DNA of 64,000 bases from CAXXOK01 sp963678055. Lineage in GTDB: Bacteria; Bacillota; Clostridia; Christensenellales; Aristaeellaceae. The translations under genes and the position numbers were made by a program. The notes under the pieces were generated by a model, which saw only the letters and a list, made by a program, of their open reading frames with translations, did no database searches and was not told the DNA's origin. The stretch is from assembly GCA_963678055.1 (NCBI GenBank), contig OY782679.1, positions 2,046,001 through 2,110,000 on the forward strand, read 5' to 3'. This document shows positions 62,125 through 64,000 of the stretch, piece by piece. Numbering within the stretch: the first letter of the stretch is position 1; every line of letters begins with the position of its first letter.

Positions 62125-64000
62125 TTACAGGATCGGGTGAATCCGCAGGGTGAATGCAAACGCCGTTTCGTCCAGCCGATATGGTTTGAGCAACTCCGGC
62201 CCGCAGCTGTTGGAGCCTACGCCGCTCATTTTATAATCAGCACACAGCACAGTGCAGTCACTCTTTGGCAAATCAACATTGTGCGCTGTTTCCCAAAGCG
62301 TTTCCTGGGTATACGGGGAGAGGTTTATGGAAAATGGCGCATCCGCCTGCACGCATAGCCCTGTTCCTTGCGCAGTCGTGGCTTTCACAAAGTCGCACAT
62401 GTAATGGCTGCCGTTTTCCTGCGGCATAATGTAGTCCTCGTGGTTGTCTGCCGCCGTGGTATGGTACAGCCCGCGTTTGGTGCCAAAATGCTTGTCGCAA
62501 TAGCTTTCGGTCGGGCCATAGCCGTAGTATTCCCCGCGGTTGCACGCCTTAGGCAGCTGCATACGCACGCCAAAGCGCGGCAAGAAGGGCATCTCTTCGT
62601 TGCGAGTAACGGACAGCCGCAGCGAGGTTTCCCCGGATGCATCCACCGTCAGTTCAGCCTGCAAGCGCACAATCCACTGGCGGTAGGCGGCAGCCAGCAC
62701 CGCCTGATACCGCAGGGTAACGCTGGTTTCCCCCGCTTCGGCACTCCAGTCCGATGTGCGAATCTGCGCGCGGTCGTACCCAGCCATCGTCCAAGCCGCC
62801 AGTATAATACTGTCGTTATCGGTCGGGGCGCGCCAGATGTTGTAGTCCATCGGCGCACTCAGCAGCGCTGTGCCATCCGCTTCCATGCTGTCAAACAGTC
62901 CACTGCTTGTGGAAACGCGGTAGGCAAAACTGTCACCCGTAATCACGTAATGCGTTTTCGTTTCTTCCAGCGTTAGGCTCGCACCCGGTAGCGGCTTACC
63001 TGGCGCTGTGACCCGTTCCTCCCGCAGTGTAAGCTGATCAAAGCCCAGTGCATGCCCGGCCGGAACCAGCGCTTGTTCCGTCTTGCTCAGGTAGATCAAA
63101 TTCAGCAGTACCGCGCCGGTATCCGGCAGCTGAATCGGCAGTTGCAGATCCGCACTGCCATGGGGTGGGATGGGCGGCATATCCAGCGCGCCTTCTTCGG
63201 CCACGACCCCATTGCAAACCAGCTCGAAGCGGAGATTGGCATAGGTATCAGCAATCAGAAAATCCATATGGTTGGTCAGCCGGACGATAGCGGGTTCCGT
63301 GCTTACCAGCGCGGCACGCAGCGGCCGAATTACGTTTTTATATTCCAGCAGGCCTGTGTGCGGTGTACGGTCGGGGTAAGTCAGCCCGTCCACGCAGAAA
63401 TTACCGTCGTGCGGGTATTCGCCGAAGTCACCGCCATACCCATACTTCGGTTTTCCCTCTGGCGTAGTGCCCATCAGCACAGCGTGGTCGCAAAACTCCC
63501 ACACAAAGCCGCCGCAAAAACCGGGATAGCGGTCGATCAGCGTTTGATAATCCTGCACATCGCCGGGGCCATTGCCCATGGCGTGGATATACTCGCACAG
63601 CACCAGCGGGCGGGCGTCCTGTTTCTGCTCAAAGTAGGCTTCAATCTCTTTTGTGCTTGGGTACATGCGGCTGATTACATCGGGCAGTGTGGTATCGCTG
63701 CCTTCCAGAGCATATAACATGCCTTCGTAATGGCACAGCCGGGTCGGGTCATACGCCTTCAGCCACCGAGCCGCTTCCTCAAACCCGGGGCCATATCCCG
63801 CTTCATTGCCAAGCGACCACATCACCACGCAGGCGTGGTTCTGGTCACGGTGCACATTGCGCTCAACGCGGTCCAGAATGGCCGGATAAAACATCGGTGT
63901 GTTGGGCACGATGCTAAAGGTTTTTTTCAGGCGTTCCATTGGCATGGGTTGCTCAGGATACAGCATCACAGTGCCGTGGGTTTCAATATCGCTCTCAGCA
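62125..64000 (-). CDS. lacZ: Beta-galactosidase, GH2 (LacZ type), N-terminal part outside the window
   Basis: The frame runs in from the right window edge (codons reading ESDIETHGTVMLYPEQP) and ends at 62125, giving about 625 residues of a roughly 1000-aa enzyme. Visible GH2 features are the acid/base Glu in VVMWSLGNEAGYGPGF, the nucleophile Glu in LVLCEYIHAMGNGPGD, the DHAVLMGTTPEG segment and a complete C-terminal Bgal_small_N domain (YYGYGPTESYCDKHFGTKRG). No signal peptide can be judged. It would split lactose or other beta-galactosides in the cytoplasm. Confidence 0.95.
   Translation of the reverse strand, partial: AESDIETHGTVMLYPEQPMPMERLKKTFSIVPNTPMFYPAILDRVERNVHRDQNHACVVMWSLGNEAGYGPGFEEAARWLKAYDPTRLCHYEGMLYALEGSDTTLPDVISRMYPSTKEIEAYFEQKQDARPLVLCEYIHAMGNGPGDVQDYQTLIDRYPGFCGGFVWEFCDHAVLMGTTPEGKPKYGYGGDFGEYPHDGNFCVDGLTYPDRTPHTGLLEYKNVIRPLRAALVSTEPAIVRLTNHMDFLIADTYANLRFELVCNGVVAEEGALDMPPIPPHGSADLQLPIQLPDTGAVLLNLIYLSKTEQALVPAGHALGFDQLTLREERVTAPGKPLPGASLTLEETKTHYVITGDSFAYRVSTSSGLFDSMEADGTALLSAPMDYNIWRAPTDNDSIILAAWTMAGYDRAQIRTSDWSAEAGETSVTLRYQAVLAAAYRQWIVRLQAELTVDASGETSLRLSVTRNEEMPFLPRFGVRMQLPKACNRGEYYGYGPTESYCDKHFGTKRGLYHTTAADNHEDYIMPQENGSHYMCDFVKATTAQGTGLCVQADAPFSINLSPYTQETLWETAHNVDLPKSDCTVLCADYKMSGVGSNSCGPELLKPYRLDETAFAFTLRIHPIL

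Overview
The window reads as chromosomal DNA from a low-to-mid GC Gram-positive of the class Clostridia (Bacillota), probably an anaerobic, polymer-degrading, host-associated lineage. The reasons are strong AGGAGG ribosome sites, near-consensus sigma-A promoters with 17-bp spacers, TTG and GTG starts, genomically encoded CCA ends on the tRNAs, and Firmicute-type genes: a YtvI-like sporulation membrane protein, an ABC-F protein, a YtrA-type GntR/ABC operon, PadR, oligoendopeptidase F and M29 aminopeptidase. Most genes are slightly above 50% GC by eye. The stretch from about 41.4 to 45.8 kb is visibly AT-rich.

Layout. 0-4.6 kb: the end of a Nif3-like gene, a cytoplasmic esterase, a DUF3237-like protein, a LacI regulator and a large secreted alpha/beta-hydrolase. 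The regulator and the hydrolase share a 16-bp palindromic operator placed on their -35 boxes. 4.7-8.5 kb: a tight operon for a CE2-like esterase, a P-loop kinase and a GH13_18 phosphorylase. 8.5-17 kb: flavodoxin, ABC-F, a very large zinc-ribbon/TM/TPR-like protein overlapping an acyltransferase gene, an M29 aminopeptidase and a methyltransferase. 17.1-17.5 kb: a tRNA Leu-Gly-Gly operon with a perfect promoter. 17.6-22.7 kb (minus strand): a GntR/ABC operon and an ECF sigma/anti-sigma pair. 22.8-28.2 kb: an HD protein and a four-gene Gld-like ABC system with GldG and DUF4340 partners. 28.2-35.5 kb: cytidylate-kinase-like protein, DUF3048, DUF2156, GNAT, MBL-fold protein, and a fused trehalose-6-phosphate synthase/phosphatase. 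35.6-39.1 kb: a PadR regulator, an exported metallopeptidase fused to a DJ-1/PfpI domain, and an exported serine hydrolase. 39.3-41.3 kb: a second large secreted hydrolase with the same architecture as the first.

The most unusual region is 43.1-45.8 kb. An intact tRNA-Val gene (45809-45884) has its 3' half duplicated 2.7 kb away (43097-43134) in direct orientation, which is the signature of integration into a tRNA gene. The AT-rich DNA between the copies carries a membrane protein with a PD-(D/E)XK-like nuclease signature, a secreted-protein gene interrupted by one in-frame TGA, and a short relic reading frame. No integrase is visible.

46-64 kb is mostly housekeeping on the minus strand: zinc ribbon, deoC (in frame with a 526-residue upstream reading frame and no stop between them), a Syd-like protein, cca, pepF, an FCD-type GntR regulator, dnaE, then guaB on the plus strand, a YtvI-like permease, an exported L,D-transpeptidase, a PNPOx-like flavoprotein, and a GH2 beta-galactosidase cut by the window edge.
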